DNA of 64,000 nt, taken from contig CM055071.1 of assembly GCA_029204045.2 (NCBI GenBank), forward strand, positions 18,820,867-18,884,866. The letters are read 5' to 3'. Under the pieces are notes generated by a model. The model was given only the letters and a program-made list of their open reading frames with translations. It was not told the origin of the DNA and made no database searches. The stretch comes from Tillandsia leiboldiana (lineage: Eukaryota > Streptophyta > Magnoliopsida > Poales > Bromeliaceae). Both the position numbers and the translations under genes were made by a program. Positions 35,451 through 45,887 of the stretch are shown here, one piece after another (position 1 is the stretch's first letter; each line of letters opens with the position of its first letter).

Positions 35451-36420
35451 TGTAGTAACCGTGATTTTTAAAATCCAAAATCTAAGCTTAAATAATTATC
35501 TGAATTATTTGAATGGCACAAATAGGTAAATAATAGACAATAGTGGCCCTAAAATATCGACTTTTGATCGGGGCCTGATCTCGAAAATCCGAGATCACCA
35601 TTGCGATCGTCTCGACGAAACATGAAAAGTTCATATTCACTTGTCGACGATCCAACGGTCGGATTTTCCGCAAAACAGCGAAGAAGAAATGGGTCCCACA
35701 ACTTCGATGCAACCTCTATTTTAAATGGCCCTTCGATCGTCATCGGCCGTTTCACTGTCTGGAACCCTGACATAGGGGTATGAGTAGTCAAGCCTTGTTA
35801 ATTTCGACGTTCTGAGCGCAATGGCACTGACGGTTTTCGCGTTTGGCGATCCGGGTGCATCGAAGTGCGTGCGTCGGTTTACGACATACAGAACAAGATG
35901 GCCCGAGATTTCATATGAGCACCAAATCAAACAAATGAATAGCCTACCTTGAAGGTCTCGACGAGCCGAACGTCGTGGCGAAGTCTGTTTCGCGATTCGT
36001 CGAGCAGATTTTCTCAAAAAGCGTGAAAAGTGTCGAAAAGGGAGGTATTTTGGAAGAAACCCTAATATTTTATGTATCAAAAATTAACAAGGCTTATACA
36101 TTAAGGTTCTGGGTGCAAATGTCACCTACAGGAGGGACCTTAGAGTTTAGGGTTGTTTGTATAAGGGGTTATTTGAAATTTGGTAAAATATAACATTAAA
36201 CTCAAAATGGCTTTTGGGCTACTCGTGTGAGAGTTACACGAGGTGCTCTTGGGATTCATAACTCCCAGGGTTATATAGCGGGTAGAGCGAGGCTCCCCGG
36301 CTAATGACCGTTGTGAGTGGAGTGCAGCTCCTCACAAGGTCGGCTAAGGCTAGCGAGACGAGTCTCACATCGCCTGGTGCTTGTGAGTGTGCTTGAGCCT
36401 GACGTGGACGTCAGGGCTTA

Positions 36421-36440
36421 AAGGGGGGAAGAATGTGACA
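36421..36440 (+). other. PPT-like tract joined to an LTR-start-like sequence inside I
   Basis: AAGGGGGGAAGAA followed by TGTGACACCC. The preceding text (GACGTGGACGTCAGGGC, TCTCACATCGCC) resembles the ends of plant TRIM elements as I recall them. No matching 5' LTR is seen to the left. Confidence 0.4.
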
Positions 36441-36614
36441 CCCCCGGAATTTGGATTAGTCCTCTATATAAATGATATAATAGGACTAAATCTCTAACTG
36501 GGCTTAAGCATTTTGAGCTGTGCCGTGCTCACACATTCGTGGCAGCACGCACCCCGAGGAAAACTTCGGGCCATAAAATACTCTTCTAACACAGCCTTTT
36601 TGCATTTTTGTTTC

Positions 36615-36677
36615 ACTTCCCAGGGGGTCACCCATCCTAGTACTACTCTCGCCCAAGCACACTTAACTGCGGAGTTC
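36615..36677 (-). ncRNA. Antisense 5S rRNA-derived segment (nt about 41-103)
   Basis: Reverse complement of the 5S 3' half, including the Pol III internal control region. It keeps GGGCGAGAGTAGTA as in genuine plant 5S, whereas the right arm has GGGTGAGATTAGTA. Not a functional 5S gene. Confidence 0.85.
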
Positions 36678-36678
36678 A

Positions 36679-36780
36679 GATGCGATCATACCAGCACTAA
36701 AGCACTGGATCCCATCAGAACTCCGCAGTTAAGTGTGCTTGGGTGAGATTAGTACTAGGATGGGTGACCCCCTGGGAAGT
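36679..36780 (+). ncRNA. 5S rRNA-derived sequence (nt about 2-103), truncated
   Basis: GATGCGATCATACCAGCAC, GGATCCCATCAGAACTCCGC, GTGCTTGGG, TAGTACTAGGATGGGTGACC and CTGGGAAGT follow plant 5S rRNA in order. Several differences are C-to-T type (AAGTG for AAGCG, GGGTG for GGGCG). The final segment of 5S is replaced by GAAACAAAAATGC, so mature 5S cannot form. Box A, intermediate element and box C positions are covered. 5S capture by LTRs is known in Cassandra TRIMs. Confidence 0.9.
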
Positions 36781-38778
36781 GAAACAAAAATGCAAAAAGG
36801 CTGTGTTAGAAGAGTATTTTATGGCCCGAAGTTTTCCTCGGGGTGCGTGCTGCCACAAATGTGTGAGCACGGTGTTCAGCAACTTAAAAGTTACCTGCTG
36901 GAAGTTACGGTTCGTGAAAATGAGTTTCCAATTGAAAGAACGAGCGAAAACAGTACTAAAAAGGGTTAAGTTGACTTGAAATAAGTTAGAGTTAAAATCG
37001 ATCCCTGATCAATATGTTTGATTTAGGTCTGTCCAGTTTGCATCTGGTCCTCGAGCATACAGTGGATTACGGTTTAGTCGCCTGCGATTTGTCAGGTGGG
37101 TTTATCTTCGGTCCGGACTTTATCATTTCGGCCCTCTGTGTACGGTATTGGTTGGACCCCTATTTTTGGTTAACCTGGATTATAATTGAGCCTATCTGCC
37201 TTTGATTGAGTTATATTACTATTTGTTGCTTTGCCTGATTGGTTATTACTTGTTTGCACATTTATACTTGATTATCAGTATCTATATCCTGATTCATGTT
37301 CTAGTTGTGGTTGATCATATTCCTGCCTATGAGTTGAGATTCAGTTGATTCTGATATTGCATCCTTAATTGGATTAGTTGATAATTATTCCTGCATATGA
37401 GTTGAGATTCAGTTGATTCTGACATTTCATCGTTGATCGGATTGTTTCGGCTGTTCACCCGTTATACTACTAAATACATGATTTTATTAAATAAATGTTT
37501 TTACCGAGCTTCGTAGGGTAGCCTGAGTCTGTTCTTGTTTGATAGGACAAGGGCATAGCTCTGCGAGATTTGGACCTAGAACTTGTTTTCAAAATGTTTT
37601 CTCAAAAACATCATGTGTTTAGTTGTATGATCGATTTGTAGTTGATTTCCATGTTAGTACTTGTTCGTGATTATTGCGATATCTGAGATATCAGTTCCCC
37701 TAATTGTTCCTGGATCATTATAGTTGCTGTTGTCCATGCATGTGATTGAGATGATATTCTGATATGGTATTATCGCTGAACCCAAAGGGGGGATAGTTCC
37801 CGGCTTATTGCCGATTACTCGGTCAGAGGACCGTGAGTTTGAGCATTCGCATGATTTATCGCCCGCACTGCTGTACTTCACGAACATCAGTGGAGTAGCT
37901 ACCCGTGTAGATGTTCTTTACCGGTAAAGTGGTTAGCAGTAGCTACCCGTGACTCCCAGGTTAGTGCCTAAGGGTGCCGGAGTGTTGACTCCCAGGTTAG
38001 TGCCCGAGGGTGCCGGAGTATGTCAGCCAGGTTGGTGCCAGGTTCGGCGAGGTTTTCCCGTGAGGTCTTGATGACCAATATGGTGGCTTGAGAGTTGATT
38101 TTAGTATTTCATCTATTGATGCATGAGTAGCTGATTGTTATGTTTACTTCATTATCCATTGATTCCTGGATTTGATTTCAATTATCCACCTATACATGTC
38201 GAGATTTGATATGATGCCTTTACTTTTAGTATCATGATTATTGAGTTGCTGATCCTACCAGTGCTTTCATATCTGCTGACACTCCATGACACTTTCATGA
38301 GGATATACTTGTTGATCTCCACATTGCTTCCATTATAATAAAATGGTTAATCTCCATGTTTATCCCATAATGATATTTCTTATCTGTCTTAACTCACAAT
38401 GACTTTACTTCGAGTAAACACTGCTCCTTTATGATAATTGCTTTTCCTAACAGTGATCTTTTACTATCCTCTAGTATTGTATACCAGTAGGTACGATCTG
38501 CTATTTCTCGGCTCGTCGTGCCCACTGGGATACACTCCGGTGTGTCTCACACCCTCGGGTGACTATTTTTCAGGTCGCGCGGGTGTTGGGATGTCGGGAC
38601 AAATTGGCGAGGTAATAGAGGTTGACCCTGGACAGCCGAAAAGTTATGTAATAGATGTTGAGAGAAAGGAAATTGTATTTCAGTTGTATATCTGTAAAGA
38701 TAGTTGTAAAGCTAACTTGTAATATTGTTTAGAGTTGTACGTAGTTAGTACTCTGAGGTTGTTGCCAAGCTAGCCGTG

Positions 38779-38830
38779 CATATATAGAAAAGGCTCAATT
38801 CCATGGGGGATTGGGACTCTTCTATATATG
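38779..38830 (+). other. U5 hairpin of element I
   Basis: CATATATAGAA (38779-38789) pairs with TTCTATATATG (38820-38830); GGCGGTCTG follows, as after the hairpins in J and D. A C-G pair in J is a T-A pair here. Confidence 0.7.
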
Positions 38831-38871
38831 TGGCGGTCTGTCATTGCCCTGGCTGTTTTTGCAACTCTGAT

Positions 38872-38903
38872 TTATTAAAAAATAAATAAATAAATAAATA
38901 AAT
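38872..38903 (+). repeat. (AAAT)n microsatellite near the end of I
   Basis: Run of TAAA units about 35 bases before the terminal GGGCGTGACA. Confidence 0.9.
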
Positions 38904-40856
38904 TATACACTGGTTTTTGAACTCGGGGCGTGACAGTGGCACTCGAGGGGAGCGACCCACACGAGTAAAGTATCTCAGTAACCAGTATCTCTGTCATCAG
39001 TATCACAATATAGCAGGACTAGATCATGACTATGATCAAAGTGGGAAAATCCATCCACTAACGAAACCCCGACCCCCAATCTGGTGCAATAATACTCAAT
39101 AAGTGGGAAACTCCATCCACTAGAGAGATCTGATACCCAATCTGATGCATAAGTAAAACATCTGGTCAACCGCCCAATGTCCGCGGTCGCCGCAACAACC
39201 CTCAAGTCCAAATCTGATAAAGTAACCAACATCTGGCTAACCGCCTACTGTCCGCGGTTACCACAATATCCCACAATCCATAATCGAGTCTAATCTGACG
39301 CCGACTCGATGACCTCGACTACACTATCCCATACCCCTGCTCTAACTCGAGCAATATGCAACTGAAAAGAAAGGAGAACGACTAAACATGGTTTCTCCTA
39401 AGTCATGTCCCAATATGTAGTGTAGCAGAAAAAGGTGGCCTAGCTAGATGACCATACAAGCATGCAAAGTCCTTTACTTGATAAAGCAATTACAAGTATT
39501 CTAACTTTTACAAAACTAAGTGCATGGAACCTCCAATGTACATGATGCATAATACATGATACATGATACAATCTTGATACATGGTCGACTAACAATAAGC
39601 TTTTCAAGATGCGAGCCCTAACCACATGCTTTCACAAGGATAATGAATTTCCATAACACCTTGCTTTTCAAGATACAATCACTTTCAATAAGTTGTTGCA
39701 AAGATAGGAACTCACTAACAAATAATCTTTCCAAAATATGAACTCTAACTACATGCACAAACCTTCCATTATACATACAACATGATAGGGATTTAGCATG
39801 ATTCCAAGAGTTTAAACTACACCTCTAAAGCAAGGAAACACAACCTACTAACATTTAGTTCTCTAACCATTCAAGTAGTAATGATGAATCCGTGGTCACA
39901 TACAAGCATGCTAGGTCCATTTCACAATTCTAACTAGCAACATGATCAAGCAACACTCTAATATGCCTAGTGGGAAATCAAAAGTAGGAGGTTTACAACA
40001 ACACCCACCTCGAGCGCTAAATCCTGGTCCCAAAAGTGATGTCCAAGCTCGGTCCAAACAACCTCCACAAAACTGTACAACATTCCCCAAAAGAACAAAC
40101 AATATTTAATCACACAATACATCCCAAAATCTGTCCCAAATTACAGCAGTCCACTATCTGCCTGTTTTCACCTATGAAAAGCGCCCAAAAAAATCCAAGA
40201 TAAATACAGTCACGATCTTCGCGACGAACCCGTCGAAACGAGTACCTGCACGTTCAAATTCGAGTTTTCTACGCTGAGTTACAAATTCTGCAACGGAAAC
40301 ACCCCAAACCAAACTGTCCAGAAAATCTGTGTCTAAGAACTACAGTGAAAGGAGACTTTCACCTTCGGAAAATATTCCAAAAATTTAGGGAAAAATCCAG
40401 GAGATTCCCTGCGAAGTGTAGATGAAAATTTCCTTTTGAATTGCCTTGATCCGTTGCCTGTGCGCAAAGATACAGCTAGAACACCGCGGTGCTGTCCAAA
40501 AATCCGCAAAGAAAAATGGGTCAAATGGGTGCTCAGAAAACTCCAAGGTCAGCATGGAAAACGAGGAACCTCAAAACACAGGAGTTGAAGTCCTACCTGT
40601 CATGAGTCCAACGGCGCAAGAATCGTCGAAAAAGGAGGTCAGGGTAAGTCGAGGGAGCCCAAACACTTAGAAGGGGCAAAGCGGGTCGCCGAAGAACAAG
40701 AGTCGCGCCACGCCGTAAAATCGCGAACCTCGGGATGCGTGCCTCCAAAAATCCTGAAAGTCCTCCAATGGATAGTGCACTGTGAGAGGGAAATTTGTTC
40801 TGAAGAACTCTCTGCGAAAAGGAGTCTAAAAAGCCCAAAGAAAACACAAAGAAGCC

Positions 40857-40864
40857 TATTTATA
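40857..40864 (-). promoter_or_regulatory. Putative TATA box of LTR C
   Basis: Lies within the palindrome CCTATTTATAGG (40855-40866); minus strand TATAAATA. The downstream transcribed part would be U5-side sequence toward 34640. Confidence 0.6.
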
Positions 40865-40909
40865 GGCTCAGCCCAAAGCTGTTAGTGGGCCGGGTTTTCG
40901 GGCGCAACT

Positions 40910-40923
40910 TTCGGGCGCCCGAA
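40910..40923. promoter_or_regulatory. Palindrome TTCGGGCGCCCGAA upstream of the TATA box of C
   Basis: A perfect 14-bp palindrome about 50 bp upstream of the TATA box. The identical palindrome occurs in the LTR of F at 47141-47154. Conservation between two families in the promoter region suggests a protein-binding site; the factor is unknown. Confidence 0.5.
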
Positions 40924-41074
40924 TCCGGAAGAACGGTCGGACGCCTCCCCGTCCGACGCGCCCGGAAGTTTGTGGAGATGACATGTGTCCCTATAACACG
41001 GGACAGCGGTGCAAGGTCCCCCGCCGTACGCCACGTGTCCTCCCGCGGTCAGCGGGGTAGGTACGGACCGCCAC

Positions 41075-41160
41075 TCACGTCGCGACGCGTGGCGCACTCG
41101 AGTACGGCCAGCCGCTCGCGTCGCGACGCGTGGCGCACTCGAGTGCGGCCGACCGCCACG
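41075..41160 (-). repeat. ~40-bp GC-rich tandem duplication in U3 of C
   Basis: CGTCGCGACGCGTGGCGCAC with flanks occurs twice in direct order, each containing the palindrome CGTCGCGACG. Confidence 0.8.
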
Positions 41161-41847
41161 TCAGGCGCCCCCCTGTGCGCGCTCCGTCCCGAGGTGGGCC
41201 TCCACGCCTCCGTGCGCCGCACTAGCTGAGCCCGCCAATAGACTGCCGCCACGTGTCCCTGCGCCGGGTCCATGCACCCGCGCGGGGAACTCCGTGGACC
41301 GCGCACCCCAGCGCCCGCCAATCAGGGATCAAAACGTGGTTCCCGCTCAGATCCCTGCACCGGCGCTCAAACCGTGCACCTGCCGGTCAAAACCCATGGA
41401 CCGCGCACCAAAGGCCAGCCTATCCTTGCCTGCCACGTGTCCTGCGCCGGGCTCATGCACCCAGTCGCGCCGCTCCGTGGACTGAACATCGCGAACCGGC
41501 CAATTATAGGCCGCCACGTGGCAGCCGGCGGTCCACCGACACTCCCCATACACCGAAAAGCCCCGCAAACTTCCGGAAGCCCATTTTTGGTCATCCGGAC
41601 TCCAAATTTAACAAGCAAATAGCCATTTTCAAGCGTTTTTCCGCGCTTAATCCAAATCCAACCTCTGTTTGGCCCAAAACCTTTTCTAAAATTCGGCAAA
41701 TGCAGCCGAAGGCCAATATGACAATAAATACCTCAATGGGTCCATCGGTGCTACCCCTTCGATACACTATGGACCAGACACACCATCAACAGGTGTTTTA
41801 CACATTGGATTCACGGGAAATAAAGCATGGGAACCAGGACCACTACA

Positions 41848-43018
41848 CAGGTTGCAGCGACAAAGTGAGAGGTGCCTACGGCGGCACTGGGACTCAAGGA
41901 TATTCCTGTTGCCCGTGAGATCCCGGGTATGATTCCACCTGAGCTGATGATGATGCCGCCGGTTAGGGAGATTGAGATTGCGATTGACGTGGTTCTGGGA
42001 ACCGCGCCAACCTCGACAGCACCTCATTGGATATCACCTGTAGAGCTGAGAGAGCTGATGGCACAGGTGCAGGGTTCTGATGGATCGAGGGTCTGTTTGA
42101 CCTCGTGCCACGCCGTTGATACACGGTAGTGATGCTATGTCGTTGATACACGACTGTGAGAGCTCTTTTGTAGTTTGAGCACAAGCAGGTCCGGGTATTA
42201 TTCAGGACCTTCTGATGGAGTTATACTCAGGCAGTTGTTCGACTGATGCATGCATCTATTTGGTATCCTACAACTGAGTATTTCGCCAAGATGGTGTTCA
42301 GGACACGGTAGGGGCATTATGAGTATAGTGAGGCCAGATGGAATGACTAATGCCCCGTCGCCTTTAAGATTTGAGGAATTGTGTGTTCCAACTGTACTTG
42401 GACGGATTGGTAAGTATGTTCTGCTTAGGTATTGTATGGACTCCCAGAGTGACTTGGAGCTTGTGGAGCACTTGTGGATGGTACTGCAATGTCTGTGTGA
42501 AGGAATCTGTGTGCCGAATTGTTGATGTGCAACTTTTAGCTTTGGGAACATACCTGCTTGGGCCACATTATTCTAGCCGTTGGAGCGGCAGTGGAAATCC
42601 GGCCAAGATGGATGCTATTTGAGATTGGCCGAGACTGACATTTATTGTTGAGACGAGAAGCTTCTTGGACTGGGCAGTGTCAGCAGAGCTGGACGAATGG
42701 ATGATTAGACTAATACCAGCGCCGATTTTAGCATCGCCAGTGATGGGAGATGGATTTGCGAGATACAGTGATGCCTCCCATAGTGGCTATGGAGTTACAG
42801 TTGGATTATTGATGAGCATCCAGTATCACCCCGACAGGGCCACTGTGGTGGCGGATACTTGGAGCAGGAGAGCTATTTGGGGTTGAGTTTGATGATTCCG
42901 CAGCTGGCGCTGCAAAGGGCCATTATTGTGTATAGGGTTTGAGATTGTGTCTCGGAGGATTCCTTCTGATGGTAGGCTGCGGTGGAGCTGTCCACTCGGA
43001 TGGTCAGGATTTGAGTGT
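41848..43018 (+). pseudogene. Protease-RT-RNase H remnant of F
   Basis: Starts with the post-protease segment (DIPVAREIPGMIPPELMMMPP, 41895 onward), has a shortened, stop-filled RT (GHYEYSEARW, LGHIILAVGAAV) with no FIDD box, then RNase H pieces PAPILASPVMGDGF, YSDASHSGYG and IQYHPDRATVVADTWSRR (42665-42886). Two units of the 27-bp repeat of B lie at 42093-42147. The many stops indicate long decay. Confidence 0.8.
42093..42147 (+). repeat. Two-unit version of the 27-bp repeat of B
   Basis: GCCACGCCGTTGATACACGG and TGTCGTTGATACACGACTG, 27 bp apart, at the start of the RT region. A plausible ancestral state of the 13-unit array in B. Confidence 0.7.
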
Positions 43019-43023
43019 GACCG
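43019..43023. repeat. Target-site duplication GACCG of J (left)
   Basis: Repeated at 45883-45887. The pre-insertion sequence matches the corresponding linker in B (GTGACCGAGTGAAGACC on the minus strand near 11590). Confidence 0.93.
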
Positions 43024-43839
43024 TGTAGTAGCCGCTGGCTTAAAATGTTTTTTTGGGTCTACTTTTGGTTTTCGTTTATTTCGCAATTCGTTTCGGGGGG
43101 CTGGAGGGTGATCGAATAATTCCTTGTTTCCGGACAGACCGTCGGGGCTCGCGGGTATTTTTAGTTAATAGAGCTCGCGAAACGGAGAACGGCGGCGAAA
43201 TCGGTTTTGAATTCCGACGCCGGAATCTCCCGGAATAAATTCCGGAAGGTAGCCAGCGGTTCAGGAGGTCAACGCGGTTTTTCAGGCAGACCGGACCCTG
43301 GTTCGCACCCGACTTGTACCCGTTTTTGACTTGAATTGGGTTCATTCCCATTCCCCAACTTAACCGCTCCCGCCATCTTAATCGCTCCCGCCTTTTCCCG
43401 GTCGTACAACTCCCCACGAACCGCCCCAACTCCCCACCACTTCCCCCCCCCAACTTCCCACAACCCCACAACTCCCCACGAACCGCCCCAACTTCCCACC
43501 ACTTCCCCCCCCCAACTTCCCGCCACTCCCCACAACTCCCCTTAACTCCCCTGCGTACGAAACCCCAAAGGCAACGAAAACCCACTTCCCCAACCTTTCA
43601 GTTTCCCAACCGAACCTTACCGTTCCCCAACCGATCGAGTGGAGAAGCAAGGCGGAGCGGGTGAGGAGAAGGAAGATCGCCGGCGTACCCTTCACCCAAG
43701 AACAGGACGATCATCCCCTAGATCAACCCTAGCCGACGAAACCAAGGTAAGCATGGCTTAGGGTTCTTGATTTGGGCGTTTCTTGGTTCTCTTAGGAAAA
43801 AAAAGGGGGAGGGGAGTCGGCGCCATCACCGGAGCCACG

Positions 43840-44330
43840 CATGCGGGCGGCGCCGCATGAGGGCGGCGCCGCATGAGGGCGGCGCCGCGTGCATCCGCAT
43901 GCGGGCGGCACCGCATGCGGGTGGCGCCGCATGCGGGCGGCACCGCATGCGGGTGGCGCCGCATGCGGGCGGCGCCGCATGCCCCCGCATGCGGGCGGCG
44001 CCGCATGCCCCCGCATGCGGGCGGCGCCGCATGCGGGCGGCACCGCATGCGGATGCGGGCGCCGCCGCATGCGGGCGGCTCCGCATGCGGGTGCGGGCGG
44101 CACCGCATGCGGGCGGTGCCGCATGCGGGCGCCGCCGCACGCGGGCGGCTCCGCATGCGCGTGCGGGCGGCACCGCATGCGGGCGGCGCCGCGTGCGGGC
44201 GGCGCCGCATGCCCCCGCATGCGGACAGCGCCGCATGCGGGCTGCACCGCACGCGGGCGGCGCCGCGTGCGGGCGGCACCGCATGCGGGCGGCGCCGCGT
44301 GCGGGCGGCGCCGCATGCCCCCGCATGCGG
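43840..44330 (+). repeat. 16-bp GC-rich minisatellite in J
   Basis: Units GCATGCGGGCGGCGCC with variants, interspersed with GCATGCCCCC. Both strands are open over long stretches; no protein is inferred. Confidence 0.93.
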
Positions 44331-44896
44331 ACAGCGCACGCGGCGCCGCATGTGGGCAACGCCGCGCGCACCCCCAAGTGGGAAGCGCCGCATGTGGGTG
44401 ACGCCGTGTGCGGACGGCGCCGCACGCAGTTAGTACGCCGCCCAGCCGTGCGGGGCCGGGCGCGTACGTGTACGAATTGTGCGCAAGGTGGGGGGGGCGC
44501 CGGGTGTTCTAGTCGTTAATCTTACAGAGTCTTAAATTTCTGACTCCTGTATGACAGGTTCTTGTAGGTCCGGGCGGGCACCCGAGACGCGGGAGAACCT
44601 AGCATCGGTCAGGAGCGCGACAACAAGGTAGGTTTACGTTTGAGGCTGAGTATAGTGTTAGTATTCCGAAAGGGACTTTTATTGTTAATCGGTACTAACG
44701 CTGATGGTTTCTTTGATTACTATATTACCCCGTGTCTTGGTTACTTATGCTCGAGTTGCGACACGCGCACCCGCGGTCTGGCCACCGCAAAGGGTGCTCT
44801 TTTCCGGAAAGGCGGTCTTCGACCCGTGTTACCCACGAGGGGATGTAGTGGGGCCCCCGTAGGTGTGGGGTTTGAGGCACCAAGGTGTGAGCGGTG

Positions 44897-45048
44897 CGAC
44901 CTGTCGGGATTGGTGCCCGACGAGGTCAGGTGTGCGACCCGCCGGGATTGGTGCCCGACGAGGTCAGGTGTGCGACCCGCCGGGATTGGTGCCCGACGAG
45001 GTCAGGTGTGCGACCCGCCGGGATTGGTGCCCGACGAGGTCAGGTGTT
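44897..45048 (+). repeat. 38-bp tandem repeat in J (4 copies)
   Basis: Four near-identical units starting GCGACCCGCCGGGATTGGTG, followed by degenerating GGTGTTACAGG text. Confidence 0.9.
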
Positions 45049-45720
45049 ACAGGTGTTACCGGGGTTACAGGGGTCTCAGGTGGTACAGGTGGTTGCGAGT
45101 TACCGTTACGAGTAGAGTGGTTGCTCCGGCTAGTCTTACTTTTGTGGCTTGGTATTCCTTTACTGCTTTAGTATTATTATTATGACAGTGTCGCTGACTA
45201 CCCACTCTGTGACAGGTACCTCCAGGGGGTAGAGGTAGGCTACGGTGAGGCCGAGGTGGGAGCAGTCGGGCTGTGGGAGCCCTAGTATGCTGTTTTCTTT
45301 ACTTTCTCTGCATTTCATTTGGTATTGTAGGTTACTGTGTGGTTCTCGATACCCTTGTGGGGTCGCGTGGATGTTGATTACTTTCGTTTCAGTTATGCAC
45401 TATTGTTTCCTTTATCTTTCCTGCTTGGCCGTTTTCTAAACAAACCAACTGGTAACAAGAGGAAAAGGACTTCGAAAACCGTTTTCAAAACTCTAGGGTC
45501 GTGTGGGCCCATTTTCCAAACTCTGTGGATTTATGCCGTTTTCCAACTTGTTTTCAAAACCTAAGGCCGTGTGGGCCTGTTTTCAAAACGGTGAGTTTAT
45601 CCTTTCAACTTGACTGGCCATGGCATTGTTTAGTCTTCATGTACAGTTAGACTCCGAACTGTTGTGATTAAATGGAAAATGATTGCTTGTGTTTGACTAT
45701 TGTAACAGCCGCGACGCCGT

Positions 45721-45769
45721 GCATATACAGAGGAGACTCTGCCCGATTTTCGAGTAAATCTGTATATGC
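45721..45769 (+). other. U5 hairpin of J
   Basis: GCATATACAGA (45721-45731) pairs perfectly with TCTGTATATGC (45759-45769); GGCGGGTCTG follows. Confidence 0.7.
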
Positions 45770-45882
45770 GGCGGGTCTGGGCACGCGCCGGGGAAGGAGG
45801 TTTTTAAACAAAAATTTTGTACGCACCTTACGCTTACTTTGGTGTATCGTTTCCGCTAAATTAAAATCCCCGGGGCGTGACA

Positions 45883-45887
45883 GACCG
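45883..45887. repeat. Target-site duplication GACCG of J (right)
   Basis: Pair of 43019-43023. Confidence 0.93.

Larger units (their letters stand above)
21159..35829. repeat. Second assembly copy of 6290-21058 (probable unmerged contig overlap)
   Basis: Order, orientation, target sites, LTR-specific SNPs and array unit variants match the first copy. The copy starts at the right edge of the gap, while the other ends at the left edge. Isolated single-base losses are dense from 21159 to about 29000 and rare afterwards, as expected for a poorly polished contig end. It should be counted as one locus. Confidence 0.9.
36515..36880. repeat. Long inverted repeat (163-bp arms, 40-bp loop) carrying 5S rRNA sequence
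   Basis: Left arm 36515-36677 and right arm 36718-36880 are reverse complements with only a few differences; the loop is 36678-36717. The arms include 5S-derived sequence and about 100 bp of flanking non-5S sequence (up to the GTGCTCACACATTTGTGGCA region), so the palindrome arose after 5S capture. Transcription through it would give a long hairpin RNA. Confidence 0.92.
35451..38935 (+). mobile_element. Element I: solo-LTR-like insertion in the 5' LTR of C
   Basis: Begins TGTAGTAACCG and ends CGGGGCGTGACA, with GTGGC at 35446-35450 and 38936-38940, a perfect 5-bp TSD. The start resembles J (TGTAGTAGCCG). No PBS, gag or pol is found. At 36421-36440 an AAGGGGGGAAGAA tract followed by TGTGACACCC looks like an internal PPT/LTR junction, so part of I may be a nested smaller element. 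It contains the 5S palindrome, AT-rich sequence 36900-38500 and repeated GACTCCCAGGTTAGTGCC units (37950-38020). Confidence 0.85.
3957..41847 (-). mobile_element. Element C: degenerate chromovirus, host of insertions A, B and I
   Basis: The minus-strand element can be followed through its interruptions: 5' LTR 41847-38941 and 35450-34640, leader and gag N-terminus 34639-34055, gag C-terminus to chromodomain 7480-4306, PPT 4305-4289, 3' LTR 4288-3957. Both LTR starts read TGTAGTGGTCCTGG. Insertion I (TSD GTGGC) splits the 5' LTR, B (TSD CAGGA) splits gag and A splits the 3' LTR. The stretch 6290-21058 duplicates 21159-35829 through an assembly artefact, so the span given here is inflated by about 14.8 kb. 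Every coding block has stops or shifts and the protease active site is missing, so C is dead or was non-autonomous. Confidence 0.8.
38941..41847 (-). mobile_element. 5' LTR of C, distal 2.9 kb
   Basis: Continues from 35450 across insertion I and ends at TGTAGTGGTCC (minus start) at 41847; element F begins at 41848. Contains a TATA box (40857-40864), a GC palindrome (40910-40923) and GC-rich U3 repeats (41075-41160). The proximal motif GGTCAACCGCCCAATGTCCGC (39170-39270) is repeated and shared with H and F. Confidence 0.88.
43024..45882 (+). mobile_element. Element J: solo LTR (2,859 bp)
   Basis: TGTAGTAGCCGCTGG to CCCCGGGGCGTGACA with a 5-bp TSD and no internal region, PBS or PPT. Contains C-rich repeats (43390-43560), an ACCCTAG plus GGTAAGC segment (43728-43752) that resembles a 5' splice site in a leader, a 16-bp GC-rich minisatellite (43840-44330), a 38-bp repeat (44897-45048) and a U5 hairpin (45721-45769). 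Unequal recombination between two LTRs is the usual origin. Confidence 0.93.

Noticed and set aside
21159..35829. Biological tandem or segmental duplication of the nested cluster
   Set aside because: Both copies end exactly at the 100-N gap and the differences are mainly isolated indels; an unmerged overlap explains this more simply.
36679..36780. Functional 5S rRNA gene
   Set aside because: The last part of 5S is missing, there are several substitutions, no tandem 5S spacer, and it lies in an inverted repeat.
43767..44519. Cys/His-rich small protein in J (CGRRRMRAAPHA repeats)
   Set aside because: Product of the 16-bp minisatellite, open in many frames on both strands.
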